Part shown: positions 19,570 through 30,820 of the stretch, in pieces
Layout of the letters: every line of letters starts with the position of its first letter
Numbering within the stretch: position 1 is the first letter of the stretch
From: Xanthostigma xanthostigma
Lineage: Eukaryota; Arthropoda; Insecta; Raphidioptera; Raphidiidae
Length of the DNA stretch: 64,000 nucleotides
Direction of reading: 5' to 3'
NCBI GenBank assembly: GCA_963575645.1
Contig: OY754465.1
Span: 2,232,001 to 2,296,000 of the forward strand
Program-made: the position numbers and the translations under genes
Notes under the pieces: model-generated
Database searches by the model: none
Seen by the model: only the letters and a program-made list of their open reading frames with translations
Told to the model about the DNA's origin: nothing

Positions 19570-20828
19570 TGTTAACTCGATTAACAGAATACGAGGGGAG
19601 ATTTTAATCGAATAGGTTGGCTTTCGAGATAATTTATGATTTTTATAGATGTTATAAACAAAGATAAAATAATACGCATAAACATGCAATTCACATAATA
19701 AAGTGAAACGATAAGACTGTGCGTGATAGTATTAGTCATCAGTCATCGCTTATGTAATTACTGTAGCCAATTAGAGCAACGCGAGATCTAATTTCACATC
19801 TTCATTAATTATAATTCCGTCGTTTTAAATTTGCACAGGTACAATGTATTTTCTCTTCACATGATCAGGCCATCAACATAATGAGATTGAACTATTTTAA
19901 TGATCAACTGTCATACATATCAAGCGTACCAACCATGGAGTAGTAAATATTAATGATTTTGCTCTATCTAATAAAATAAGTATCATTAAAACAAATAAAA
20001 ATTTGCCACTTAATTTTAATATAAATATGTTGTCGTAATTCATCCATATTTGAAATGTACAACTTTGATTACTTCCTATGAAATCATATATGTCCAAAAA
20101 ATACATTTCTCCTATACGCACTTTTGAATCCTTATTGATAGGGTCTTATTTCAGTTCAGTAGCAATTTATAATTTTAAATCGAAAATTTAATGGATATTT
20201 TCCCCAATTTCCGAATTAGAACCCGGAAATCGGAAATCCCATCTTTCATCTCTTCGTCTTTAAGTTTGCGTCTGACAAATACCCAACCACAATAATTTTC
20301 TATGTCGCTGATTAATTACTATTATAGAAGAGTACATAATACGATAGAAAGATAGTTAAGCATTTATAACTCATGCGTATTGGTCATGTAAAATGTAATT
20401 GACACTAATTACAATATTACTAGATATAAAGAATTCCATCAATGCGCGGAATATCTTTTACTTCCTTCGTTTTTGCTACGCATCGGTTAGTTATGTACAG
20501 GTTCGGCTCAAATAACGGAAAGAAATATATAATAATATTGTTTTAAACAGAAATAATTATTAAGCGCGATGCAAATGGAAATAAATTACATATTATTTTA
20601 AACAAGTTTGGGCGTTGATTCTTAAATGACAGTATAGCATTGAAAACCGTTTCAGGTTTGTCAAAATTTATAGAATTTAAATATCGAATTTTTCTACTTA
20701 ATAAAACTCTAACACTGATTGACTTAGGTGAGCACTAAGAAAGGATTTTTGAAAGTTGCCTTAACCTATAAAATAGTTGTAAAAATTAAAAACATCGCCC
20801 AAAAAACGTTGTGTGATGGCTCGAGCCG
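19570..20828. other. No supported feature
   Basis: AT-rich sequence with no repeat structure or coding signature noted. Confidence 0.45.
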
Positions 20829-20910
20829 AATCACTAGTCAGCACAAACTCCTATCATTACTCACTAGTCGGCACAAACTGCCATCCCTATTTTCTAGTCG
20901 GCACATAAGA
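20829..20910 (+). repeat. Short minisatellite
   Basis: Three imperfect units of about 31 bp built on CTAGTCGGCACAAACT, at 20833, 20864 and 20894. An ORF across it is a by-product of the period. Confidence 0.65.
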
Positions 20911-22113
20911 TGCAGCTTTCAAAATTGCTTTAATTTTACATGCGTTACTATTTTTGTACAGAACCCAATAGTACCGTTTATAAGTTCCAGAGTAGGTTTT
21001 GATGTTCATTAAAACTTAAGGTAGTTTGGGAGTCGCAATCCGAAGTCAAATAAATGACTTTTTTTTTCCTCAAATAATTACCCAAATCGTGCTATAATAA
21101 TTAATAGAAATTCATATAAAAATTTATTTTATTTAATTTAATGAGAATTATAATTAAATAATTAATAAAATATTAATTGATTAGTACTCAGCTGTCACTA
21201 GCCACTGTCACTACAACAACAGAGATAGAGGCCATATGTCAGTATTAAAAAAATAATAAAATCAAAAGTACGTGGTAAATTATTCTGAAATTTTTGCAGT
21301 GTGTATTTCAGACATCGTTCTATCCATTAAAAAGTTTTTTTTGTGGGGTCAAATTTGTCAATTTTTTACAAACCTTCAATTTTCGGAGTTATTGAACAAG
21401 GACACTCATAACGGCTCGTGTATTTTTGCATAACTTCAATTAATTATATCTCTTAAACGGTGTGGTAAAAAAATATGATTCTTTTTCTGTATGTGTCTTT
21501 AATTATAATCTTTTGAATAAATATAAAAAAATGTAGGGTTTAAATCAGTTGACTGTTTAGTCCAACCATGTTCATATCTATAAAAAAAACTATAATATCT
21601 GGGTATGTTATAATTATTGCATAAGAGATATAGTTCTCCTTTTTAGAGTCAGCGTACCGGAAGTACTCGATCATTATGATTATTTTCACGTGATATACAC
21701 GGAGCATTTTGCGTTAGTATTTTGTTCTTGTTTAGGTCGTTGATCTTCACTTATTATTATATCAAAGTCAAACAATTCAGTGTCATTAACATGTGAAAAT
21801 TCACTTGTTTATGGGAAAAAAACAGAAAGAAATGTCGTTTATATACTTATATTCACTGTCGCTTCAATTCAGAGTATCTTACTCCTGTGTCTTCTCTTTT
21901 CTATGACACGCGATTTTTTCCACAGGAATTTCATTATCTACAAACACGAAACAACAAAAATTAACACTTCTCATTAAATCTGTATGGAAGATAAAGCAGT
22001 CTAAAAATTACTGGCAAATTCTTTGATATTAATCATCATTCTTCAAATTTAAATTAAAATATTTGCAGCGATACAGCTGTCAAACTATACACAGTCGAGG
22101 AACAAGGTTGTTA
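20911..22113. other. No supported feature
   Basis: AT-rich background. No terminal repeats, tandem units or homologous copies within the window were noticed. Confidence 0.45.
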
Positions 22114-22709
22114 TCTATACTAATATATAAAGCTGAAGAGTTTGTTTGTTTGTTTGAACGCGCTAATCTCAGGAACTACTGGTTCAAATTGAAAAAAAAA
22201 ATTGTTGGATAGCCCATTTATCGAGGAAGACTATAGGCTATATAATATCACGCTACGACCATTAGAAGCGGAGCATTACTGAAAAATGTTGCAAAATGTA
22301 TCTCAAAAATAAGCTTCTATTCAGGTGAAATGCACTAACTAAATATATTCATATTAGCGTTGTGAGTACACAACGTCGTAAGGCTCAATCGGTAGAGCAT
22401 GCGACTGTCAATATCAGGGTCGTGGGTTCGAGCCCCATGTTGGGCGAAAATATTTTCTACATTGCTTTCTTCTAAGGATTACATTTAAATTTATTTTAAT
22501 TTTATTTAATTAATTAAAAAAAATTATTAGTTTAAAAAAGTATAAATACTGCTTTTTATCGACAAAAGCTTTTGAACGGTAACTCTGATTATCATGAAAT
22601 TTGGACACAACATTCATCTCGATAAACTAAGATGAATGTGCGTGTACTCATGTTCCTCCCTTCCCCATTCGTTCTTTTACGCCCGGGTGAAACCGGACGG
22701 GGCCGCTAG
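22114..22709 (+). mobile_element. Non-autonomous Helitron with tRNA-like module, copy 1
   Basis: A|TCTATACTAATATATAAAGC starts the element and GGGGCCGCTAG|T ends it, with terminal hairpin GCCCGGGTGAAACCGGAC. Both flanking bases fit the Helitron A|T target. A tRNA-Lys-derived segment lies in the middle (22371-22446). No helicase or Rep coding sequence, so it would need an autonomous partner. Confidence 0.85.
22371..22446 (+). pseudogene. tRNA-Lys-like sequence inside a Helitron
   Basis: GGCTCAATCGGTAGAGCATG (D arm and A box) and GTGGGTTCGAGCCCC (B box, T arm) are intact and TTGGGCG closes the acceptor. The anticodon stem has decayed to GCGACTGTCAATATCAGGG, so no functional anticodon loop can be defended. 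The 5' acceptor strand is also changed. A tRNA-derived pseudo-tRNA. Confidence 0.75.
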
Positions 22710-22893
22710 TCTTTAATAATCCACAAAAAAATGGGACGTTGGAGAATCATGAATTGGGTAGAGGTTTGCTTTTTGTACGGGTCGTCCTTTCCGGGATTTA
22801 AAATTCCGGTTCGGAAGGTTCAGTAATCGATTTCAAATTAAAAAACAGAATTCGTTCAGGCTTTATTGACGCCAAAGAATAGGTTTATTATCC

Positions 22894-23150
22894 TAATGAC
22901 CATATTCACCGAACGTAAGTCGTTATTTGTTCGGTTCATTTGTTTTAAGATAGATAGATAGATAAAGATCTTTATTTTGTTGGTACAAATGTACATAAAT
23001 AGCGTCAACACAAAACAATTAATTATAAAAACTCGTCCAATCTAGTAGTTATTCCTCCGAATAAATAGCGATAAATATAATTATGTTTACTGTAGGTATA
23101 AATCTATTCTGTCTTACTTCGAGGGTATAAATATTTCTTCGCCTGATGAA
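22894..23150 (+). mobile_element. Repeat family E, copy 2, with a retroposon insertion
   Basis: TAATGACCATATTCACCGAA starts the copy, and CTCCGAATAAATAG with CAGTATAAATC-type sequence continues after an insertion at about 22947-23048. The copy is truncated near CTTCGCCTGATG, so it lacks the 3' half seen at 14731 and 48419. Confidence 0.7.
22947..23048 (-). mobile_element. 3' end of a non-LTR retroposon
   Basis: Read on the minus strand, this ends AATAAAGATCTTTATCTATC followed by further TATC units: a polyadenylation signal and a (TCTA)n tail, the form taken by many insect non-LTR elements. It is 5'-truncated to about 100 bp and interrupts repeat family E. Confidence 0.6.
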
Positions 23151-23510
23151 ATAAAAAAAATATTGCACGCACGTTTCTTATTATTTTTGTGTAACTTTAC
23201 TATAGTGCCGAAACGTTAGTTTATATATTTGATGTGGGTGGGCATGGCGGACATAAAACTGCATTAAGAAGGCGAAACCAATGTGCAAGTGCAACAAAGC
23301 GTCGTTTTCAATAAAACGAAATGTTTATTACCGTACCGTCTACTAACCATACAACACCAGTATAGGGACTACTTTTATTTATTTTGTTTAACACACATAC
23401 ATACATAGTTTTTTTACCACAAGGGCAGACAGTTTGAGATCCGTAAAGCATAAACAACTAATCAACTGTTGTTTAGATGCCGTTTCCATAGCAACCTTAT
23501 TATATTTCAG

Positions 23511-23652
23511 CTAATAGTCGCGAACAGCTGTCATTTTTTGTATAACCTCAAAGCTGCTTACTTGGAATTTATCTGTGTTTTATGTAATTAATACGTAATT
23601 AATTAATTAATGTATTTAATAAGCGTGCTTACGACCGAGGTATGAAGAAAAA
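23511..23652 (+). repeat. Flank module shared with 47588-47755
   Basis: AACAGCTGTCATT, then ATTTATCTGTGTTTTATGTA, then TTAATAAGCGTGCTTACGAC and CGAGGTATGAAG. The inverse of the same series occurs right next to the hairpin element at 47466. Hairpin and flank therefore moved or duplicated together. Confidence 0.7.
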
Positions 23653-23786
23653 TAGTATACACCACACTGGTCGGAAGCGTGATAACCTTGCCCTGCGCTT
23701 CATGATGGCATCGGCTTCGCCTCAGGCATCATGGCGCGCAGGGCAAGATATCACACTTTCGGCCCTTGTGGTGTAATATACTATTT
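23653..23786. mobile_element. Hairpin element of the AATAGTATA family, copy 4
   Basis: Strongest member of the family: AATAGTATACACCAC mirrors GTGGTGTAATATACTATT, and CCTTGCCCTGCGC mirrors GCGCAGGGCAAG, over an apex with CATGATG/CATCATG and GGCTTCGCC. The apex is GC-rich. A + frame beginning inside it is not supported as a gene. Confidence 0.8.
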
Positions 23787-23789
23787 TAC

Positions 23790-24505
23790 ACCTCGGCAGT
23801 GCATATTTTACGTCTATAGGCTGTGTGCACGAAGCCTACTAGCGCCGTTAGTGGGTAATAGAGAATTATTGAACTCACTTTTTATGGAAATCGCGACATG
23901 TTTCTATGGTGATAAGTCAAAAACTTTAGACGCCCGTGATGTGTCCAAAAAAAATGTAATAAGGAAAATTGATGTTAATTTGTTTACACTGACAGCGTAA
24001 CGTCAAATTAGGGCGCCAATGGTCTTTATTTTACTTAAATCGCCATCAGCGCAACAGCCCGGAACACAACAAGCAAGCATGTTTTCTTTGTAATTAAAAA
24101 ACTTCATAAAATTATAACTATTTTCACTTTTAATAAACATTGCTCACTGACATACGGAAAATTTGAGCTTGAAGTTTCCCCTAGTGCTCACCACAAACGC
24201 TCGCATCGAAACATTTGTAACTTCGCCTCGTTGCACATAGCCCATACATCCCTGGTTACTATTAAATAAATTCAAATCAGTTCAAAATAATTCAGCGATC
24301 AAAATGCGGTTAAATAATTGTGACTTTGTATGTTTTAATGCATTTCGCGTAAAAAAGACGTGAGATCAATGCAAATGTCATTGCAAGCATGAGTAAAGAC
24401 AGTCACTTGAATATTAATAAGATTTTTCTTTGCATAGCAACATGGCTCAATTTATTTTTGGTCTTTTCGAACAAATCAAATATTACTCCTATGCCTATTA
24501 GAGCT
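23790..24505. other. No supported gene
   Basis: The piece CACCTCGGCAGTGCATATTT after the hairpin may be the outer part of the same element as 23511-23786. The rest shows nothing recognisable. Confidence 0.4.
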
Positions 24506-25197
24506 AGAGCTGGCTACGGAGAAAATGGGTGACTCGGTGCAGAGCTGAAAATTTGCAGAATAATAGGAGATAGTACAAGTAAGTAGGGAAAAAATTGCCA
24601 GAAGGTTAGGCGGAAGATAAAGAGCCGCCAGAAGGCGCTAATGTTGCGAAAAATCAGTGCACTTCTGGCAATTTCTATACTTATTCTGTAATTCAAAACT
24701 AGATTATATATTATATAATTATATAGTTATAAGGGCATACTGAAAATTCAAACATGATATAATAATTACATTCGACAAATATTCAAAATTATTAATGACA
24801 TTTTGATAGAAATAAAATTAATCGTCATATATTTTCATTAATAAAATTACGTTGTTATAACAACGTAATTTTATTAATTTATTTAATTTTATTTCTATTA
24901 AAATGTCATTAATAATTTTGAATATTTGTCGAATGCAATTATTATATCATGTTTGAATTCTCACTATACCCTTATAACTATAGAATGTATAATATATAAT
25001 CTAGTTTTGAATTACAAAATAAGTATAGAAATTGCCAGAAGTGCACTGATTTTTCGCAACATTAGCGCCTTCTGGCGGCTCTTTATCTTCCGCCTAGCCT
25101 TCTGGCAATTTTTTCCCTACTTACTTGTACTATCTCCTATTATTCTGCAAATTCTCAGTTCTGCACCAAGTCACCCATTTTCTCCGTAGCCAGCTCT
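24506..25197. mobile_element. 692-bp foldback element
   Basis: Arms of about 345 bp start AGAGCTGGCTACGGAGA and meet at ACGTTGTTATAACAACGT. They differ by scattered substitutions and small indels. Each arm holds the same 60-codon open frame (24514-24696 minus; 24926-25189 plus) ending LQIFSSAPSHPFSP or a one-residue variant. That mirrored frame is expected from the geometry, and I see no domain in it. Confidence 0.9.
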
Positions 25198-25555
25198 CCG
25201 TCTATATTTACTTATCTGACGTAATGTTCATAAAATGTCCGTAATTCATCAAAATTATTACCGACTCTGGCGTTTCATAGACACAGGCAGTAAACTTTGA
25301 AAATATTCCTTGACTTTGTAACCACATTCTCAAAATAAATCATAAATGAATTATTTTAAAATATTTTGAATAAAATCTTGAAGAGAAAAAAATTACTTTT
25401 CAATTTTTATGCTGAAACACTGTACTTCCCTGGGCGTTCGATCTGAGATACCTAAGCGACATGTGAGGAGACATTTTGCGTGTGACAATTAGGAACTAAA
25501 AAGTTGAAAATACGTGATTAAATCAGTTGAAAATAGATGATTCCGACTGTATATA

Positions 25556-26030
25556 CAGTCGAACCTGGATAAGCAAGAGTTCAGGGGTACGCGATCTCTT
25601 CTTCGCTTATGGGGTTTTTTTGCTAACCCGAGTTTCTAGCTTATAGAGGTTCAGGAGTGGCCTTTCCCACTTATAGAGGTCTATAAAAATACAGTAAAAA
25701 TGTAGTGATAATCATGTATGTATTATTCGACATAGATGCTAAAAAAGAAAACCAAAAAAACAAAGGTACAATAACAATGTTAGTTAGTTGAGCTATTTAT
25801 GACTCGTTCTTAAATTTCGTGAAACTATTAATACATTCGACTATCGCTTATCGAGATGCAGGCAAGTAGTAGTCTCAGTTATAGAGGTCCATGATTGAAA
25901 AACGTCCTTATAGAGGTTTCTGTTTCTCACTTGTAGAGGTTTTAGAGGGTTGCAAAGACGGTACCTGGCAATTACTCTCACTTAGAGAGTTTTCTCGGTT
26001 ACCCAGTTCTCACTTACTCAGGTTTGACTG
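25556..26030. mobile_element. Pogo/Tigger-like MITE
   Basis: The ends CAGTCGAACCTGGATAAGC and CTTACTCAGGTTTGACTG fit the pogo-type CAGTC(G/A)AACCT..ATAA consensus. TA lies immediately left; on the right CATATA follows, so the TA duplication is not clean. The word TTATAGAGGT or a one-base variant occurs five times inside (near 25652, 25671, 25879, 25910, 25930), clustered toward both ends. Confidence 0.75.
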
Positions 26031-26338
26031 CATATATATTTATGGCTGGTTTCTGGGTGCGTACAGTTAAGCCTTAATTAATTCGTAATTATCATGGATT
26101 ATGTGTGACTTAGATGCACTTATTCATTGACGTTTTATCATGCCTTAGTGTCAACATATTTAAAAGCTTTCGCACGTCTTAAATGACAAATTCTTCTGAG
26201 AAGCTTAATATATATTATTTCAGCATAACGATATTTTAGTCATGTCTGGTATTAGAAAATACAATTGGAATTCTACAAAAACTTTAAGCGTAGAAATGGA
26301 CGTAGATTCTATTTTTACACTGAGAATTTTTTTGGAGA

Positions 26339-26636
26339 AGCAAAGCCAAATACTCTCCAACATTTTACTCCATTGCGGGATGACTTTTTTATGTTTATTT
26401 CCTACCTAAAACCTTGCATATTACTACCTTGAGGAATAATGGGTAATTCCCCATACAAGCTTTCATCCCCTATTTTACATCCTTCAGGTTTTTTTAAGAC
26501 AAATAATAGCTTATGTCCTTCCTCAAGATGCAATCTATCTCCTTGCCAAATTTTATCGAAATCTGTTCAGCGGTTTAGGCGTGAAACGATAACATACAGA
26601 CGGAGATATTTTTGCATTTATAATATTAGTATGGAT
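26339..26636 (+). mobile_element. Interspersed retroposon-like fragment
   Basis: CAAAGCCAAATACTCTCC, CAAATTTTATCGAAATCTGT, CAGCGGTTTAGGCGTGAAAC, CAGACGGAGATATTTTTGCA and TTATAATATTAGTATGGAT in that order. This succession is a familiar 3' end of insect interspersed repeats. No coding frame remains. Confidence 0.55.
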
Positions 26637-26722
26637 GACACCAGGCGGCAACAGTGGTACTCCTCATTTAGTGCCTTTTTTTCTGGTGGCAAATTTTAAC
26701 TAACACGTTTTATTATTTATTA

Positions 26723-27159
26723 CTAGCGGGTCCGGCCCGGTTTCACTGGGGTGCGATAGATATAATTCTGCAAAATGTATTTCGTTTGCGCCCTGGCGTC
26801 TGAAAGCAAATTCTACCAGACTTGGTTCTGAACTAATAGCTTTGAGCAGATTTTACCAGACTTGGTTCTGAACTAATAGCTTCGAGAGAATTATAACATA
26901 TCTCGCTACTTGGTACTAAAACAGTCTTTTTTGTTTGCTCCTTAACTAATAGCTTTGAGTAAATTCTGTCAGATGTCGACACATGTTACTAAAACAGTTT
27001 TTTTTTTTTGAGAAAATACCGTAATTTTGTATATAGTGTAAGTAGAACCAAGCAAGACACATTTACAAAATTTCATTAAAATCGGTTCAGTGGTTTCGGA
27101 GATTAGCGCGGCCAAAATTGTGACATGAGAATGTTTATATATATATATATATATATAGA
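26723..27159 (-). mobile_element. Non-autonomous Helitron, TCTATATATAT family, copy 1
   Basis: On the minus strand it starts A|TCTATATATATATATATA and ends GGACCCGCTAG|T. The 3' hairpin is degraded (CACCCCAGTGAAACCGGGCC). Contains CCGCGCTAATCTCCGAAACC near the 5' end and internal repeats of the AGCTATTAGTTCAGAACCAA unit. Confidence 0.75.
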
Positions 27160-27270
27160 TAGACTAGCTACGGTACTGGATATATTATGGATTATATGAA
27201 TGTATTTTGTCAAATATCCTAATTTAAAAAAGGTGAAAAATTGTGTGTCTTGTGGAACAAAAAATTTATA

Positions 27271-27411
27271 TTGGAAGATTAAAGGATGAATCCTGGTGGC
27301 ATAGGATCGATGAACTAAGCAAATATTGACAATAAAATGCAATAAAAAACCTTCAGTATTTGCATAGTTCATTGATCCTATGCCACCAGAATTCATCCTT
27401 TAATCTTCCAA
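27271..27411. mobile_element. Foldback element
   Basis: Arms of about 55 bp, TTGGAAGATTAAAGGATGAA and its mirror, include GGTGGCATAGGATC in both. The spacer is about 30 bp. The matching ORF on the minus strand only reflects the inverted arms. Confidence 0.8.
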
Positions 27412-28511
27412 CATTTAAACAGGATCATCATCACTCTAAATATTATTATTAGAGTTATTTTTCACAATCGAAAAATTTATAAGTAACTTCTAATATATTT
27501 ATTCACTGTAATAACCCGTAATTCTTAGACCGTGTCTACGATATGCCAACATACTAATGCAATTTATACACGACGTGTCAGTTTTTAACAAGTGAATTCC
27601 CACAAGTAATAATCATTGTTATGCTTGCCTGTTCGAAAAGTGAATTTTATTGTTTTTCTTTTTAATATACGGCAATTAACAATGAAAAAGTTCATTCAAA
27701 TGTTCGCACTTACATTGTAAGTGAAAATTCATTAATAGATTTATGTTCACTTTTCCATTTCTGTAAATATCTTAATCGGACGCAATTCTAAAATTTATAT
27801 CCATGGCGCAGAAACCGTACAATTACACAATTCTTAGATTCAAAAACGCGTTATAGGTATAATAATATTTTTAATAGTAGCATTGACGCATTGCGAGTTA
27901 CTTCCGGCTGTTTGTAAGCACGCATACTAAGATATTTTTGAAATTGACATTAAAACACGTAAAATAAAAAAAAAATATTCCGTGATAATAGAGAAATTGT
28001 ACCCCGTATCACGTCATCATTTAAATAGGTTTGCGGGACCTTTCCGGCTAAAAAACATTGGTTGGCCGGATTTTTTCTGAATAAGTACGAAATTTTGCAG
28101 AAAATTACCTAGGAAAGATCAAAATCCGCGATGACAGGGAAACATTAAAGACATTTAACAATATATAATTTTCGGCTAATAAAATCCACGCCGACCAAGC
28201 GCATCTTATTCGTCTAAGTATAAACTTTCAATTTTCATTAAAAATTTTATTATCCTTAATCACGGAGCTTTCAGGATTGCTGGCTCTGGGCTATTAGATA
28301 GATAAAGCGACCAATTCAACGGATATACAATATTGCAATTTAATTAAAAATAATCAACGTTTCCACCAATTGGTTCTATTTAAGATCCATTTAAATTAAA
28401 TGAAACATTGGAATTGATCGCTATATTGAACTACATATAATAATTTTCGTTAGCTCTTACCGGCCTCTCGGAAATTTCGTTCGATTCGGCAATCGTGATA
28501 TTCGTGTAGAT

Positions 28512-29125
28512 CAGAGGTTCCCAAACTTGTTTTTCTCATAGACCACTTTCAAAATTTAGCTAGTTCCGGTCAACCCCCTGCAGCTACATTTGTATTATAT
28601 TCCCAAAACTCGACACAAAATGTGAAGATTAGATCTAACTATATGGAAATTTGCGTTGCGGCTGAGTTCCAACCACAAATGGGGAGTTTTCTAAATGAAA
28701 TAAGTGAGAATTGATCCGGATTAATTAATTAATCGATTGTGCTGTGAGTGGATGTCAAAAAAGTGAAGTTGGCCAATCAAAAAAGTGATTCCATTCAACT
28801 TTTTTTGACATCTACTCACAGCACAAGGAACCAACCAATTCTCACTTATTTCATTTAGAAAACTCCCCATTCGGGGTGGTAACTGAATATGGAATATGCA
28901 AGTTTTTACAAGTAACAGTCGCTGAGCTTCTTAAAACATTATCTGCCTACATTGATAGGTAAAGTCAAGCCAACATTTTAGTTCTTCATTATCGAAAGCA
29001 GATACATTTTGGTGGACCCCCGCTTACGAATTGTGAACCCTATTTTTTTGTCACGCCAACGTAGACCCCCGTCGAGTCTCCCGTGGATCCCTGGGGGTCC
29101 ACCTGGACCACTTTGGGAACCACTG
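28512..29125. mobile_element. hAT MITE, 8-bp target duplication
   Basis: The ends CAGAGGTTCCCAAACTTG and CCACTTTGGGAACCACTG are flanked by GTGTAGAT and GTGTAGGT, an 8-bp duplication with one change. The subterminal CCTGGGGGTCCACCTGG region is typical of this MITE type, also seen at 60454. Non-coding. Confidence 0.9.
28679..28870. mobile_element. Foldback nested in the hAT element
   Basis: Mirror arms ATGGGGAGTTTTCTAAATGA and TCATTTAGAAAACTCCCCAT, with TGTGCTGTGAGT and GATGTCAAAAAAGTGAA further in. The left arm carries an extra ATTAATTAATTAATC piece. Length is 192 bp. Confidence 0.8.
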
Positions 29126-30365
29126 GTGTAGGTGCCTCGATATATCAATACGACGATGTTCTTTTCATTGCAGCGAATTGATAAATGGATCGTTCATCAA
29201 ACTGAATGATTTACCACAATTTCTACATGAGCCGTTTTGCTTTTTAACCGCAGATATATAGCGTAGCGAATGGATAATACATTTTATATATGTATATAGA
29301 ATACCGCTATGTCAATAAATTGAACTGCGTTCGATGCTATGTCAAACCAGTATTTATGTATAATGTCTGCTTCGATTCCTGTTCTTTTCTCAGCTCTGTG
29401 TGAGAACGAAGGGCCTGAACTGTTATTTATATGTCTCTCGCATCAGCTATGCTGATTATTATAAATAAATATATATCTATGTCAGTATCATGTGCGTCTT
29501 CATGAATGAAATAAAAAAATACGCGTAATTCCAAACTATTAAAATCGTTTTTTTTGGAATTGAGTACCCGAGTTGAGGGCAGATAGATGTTAGACATCCT
29601 GCACCAGGAAGAATGCATCAAAAATTAATTGAAAAAAATATACTTTGGAAAGACTATGTGCGGGATAAAGACAGACATTTCTTGATGGTCGTGGAAGTAA
29701 CGATCCTTTATAGTCCGGGACTCGGGAGCCAGCAATCCTGAAAGCTCCGTGATTAGGGATAATACAATTTTTAATGAAAATTGAAAGTTTACACTTAGAC
29801 GAATAAGATGCGCTTGGTCGGCGTGGATTTTATTAGCCGAAAATGTTTTAAAATAAAATATATATTGTTAAATGTGTTTAATGTTTCCCTGTCATCGCGG
29901 ATTTTGATCTTTCCTAGGTAATTTTGTGCAAAATTTCGTACTTATTCAGAAAAAATCCGGCCGACCAATTTTTTTAGCCGGAAAGGTCCCGCAGACCTAT
30001 TTAAATGATGACGTGATAGGGGGTACAATTTCTCCTTTATCACGGAGTCCTTTTTTTTTATTTTGCGTGTTTTAATGTCAATTTCAAAAATATCTTGGTA
30101 TGCGTGCTTAGAAACAGCCGGAAGTATCGCGCATACCAGTTTTTGAAAAAATATACTTTGGGAAGACTAACTGGATAAAGTCAGACATTTCTTGATGTGC
30201 GTTTGCACAACCCCTTAATAAAAAAGCTGCTTTTCATGCCTGCAGTATAGCAGTAGTAAAAAGACCGTTTTTCACACTAGTGCGTAATGGATTACAAAAG
30301 ATCGACATAAAATGCGCCCGGTCTATGTTGCATTTAAATAACTAACTGTAATAATATAATAATAA

Positions 30366-30820
30366 AATATAGTTTAAAAAAAACTAAAAAACACGCTTTA
30401 TATCGAACTAAAAAGTAAAAAATAATTTTTTTAAAATAAGCTTAAAAAGCGTGGGGCGCTTTGTTCCACATTTTCGTACATCGAGCGCCCAACGCTTTTT
30501 AAGCTTATTTTAAAAAAATTATTTTTTACTTTTTAGTTCGATATAAAGCGTGTTTTTTAGTTTTTTTTAAACTATATTTTATTTTTCACTTTTTAGTTTG
30601 AGGATCTATAAAAGAATTTATTAATCCTGGGGGTCCTAATAAGGATAATGGGAAACTGTTATCAAATTATTGCATTGTCATCGGTCCTTGATACGTATGC
30701 AAAGTTTCAAATTAATCAGACTTCGGGAAATTGGTGAAAATTATGCTCAAAGATTCCGTTACATGCATACATACATACATAGTTAGTTAGTTACAACCCA
30801 AACTAATATAAAGCGTTTAA
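30366..30820 (+). mobile_element. Foldback-headed repeat, copy 2
   Basis: Almost identical to 10121-10590, same orientation: arms starting TATAGTTTAAAAAAAACTAA, the same loop with TTCCACATTTTCGTAC, and the same 3' module with TCCTGGGGGTCCTAATAAGG and (CATA)n. The main difference is a shorter CATA run. High identity over 450 bp suggests recent activity. Confidence 0.85.

Larger units (their letters stand above)
27893..30131. mobile_element. Large foldback, about 400-bp arms, loop with nested elements
   Basis: The left arm (27893-28287) and right arm (29726-30131) are mirror images with scattered changes. Both contain ACTTCCGGCTGTTT, CGGGACCTTTCCGGCT, AAATCCGCGATGACAGGGAA and CCACGCCGACCAAGCGCATC. 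The 1.4-kb loop contains a hAT element that in turn holds a foldback. The arms differ by several indels, so the structure is not recent. It could be one foldback transposon or two copies of a 400-bp element in opposite orientation. Confidence 0.75.

Noticed and set aside
22371-22446. Functional tRNA gene
   Set aside because: The anticodon stem and 5' acceptor are decayed, and the sequence sits inside a mobile element, repeated at 52856.
24514-25189. Two ORFs with the same peptide on opposite strands
   Set aside because: They are the two arms of one foldback element; no domain, no splice signals, no start context. Kept only as a finding about constraint.
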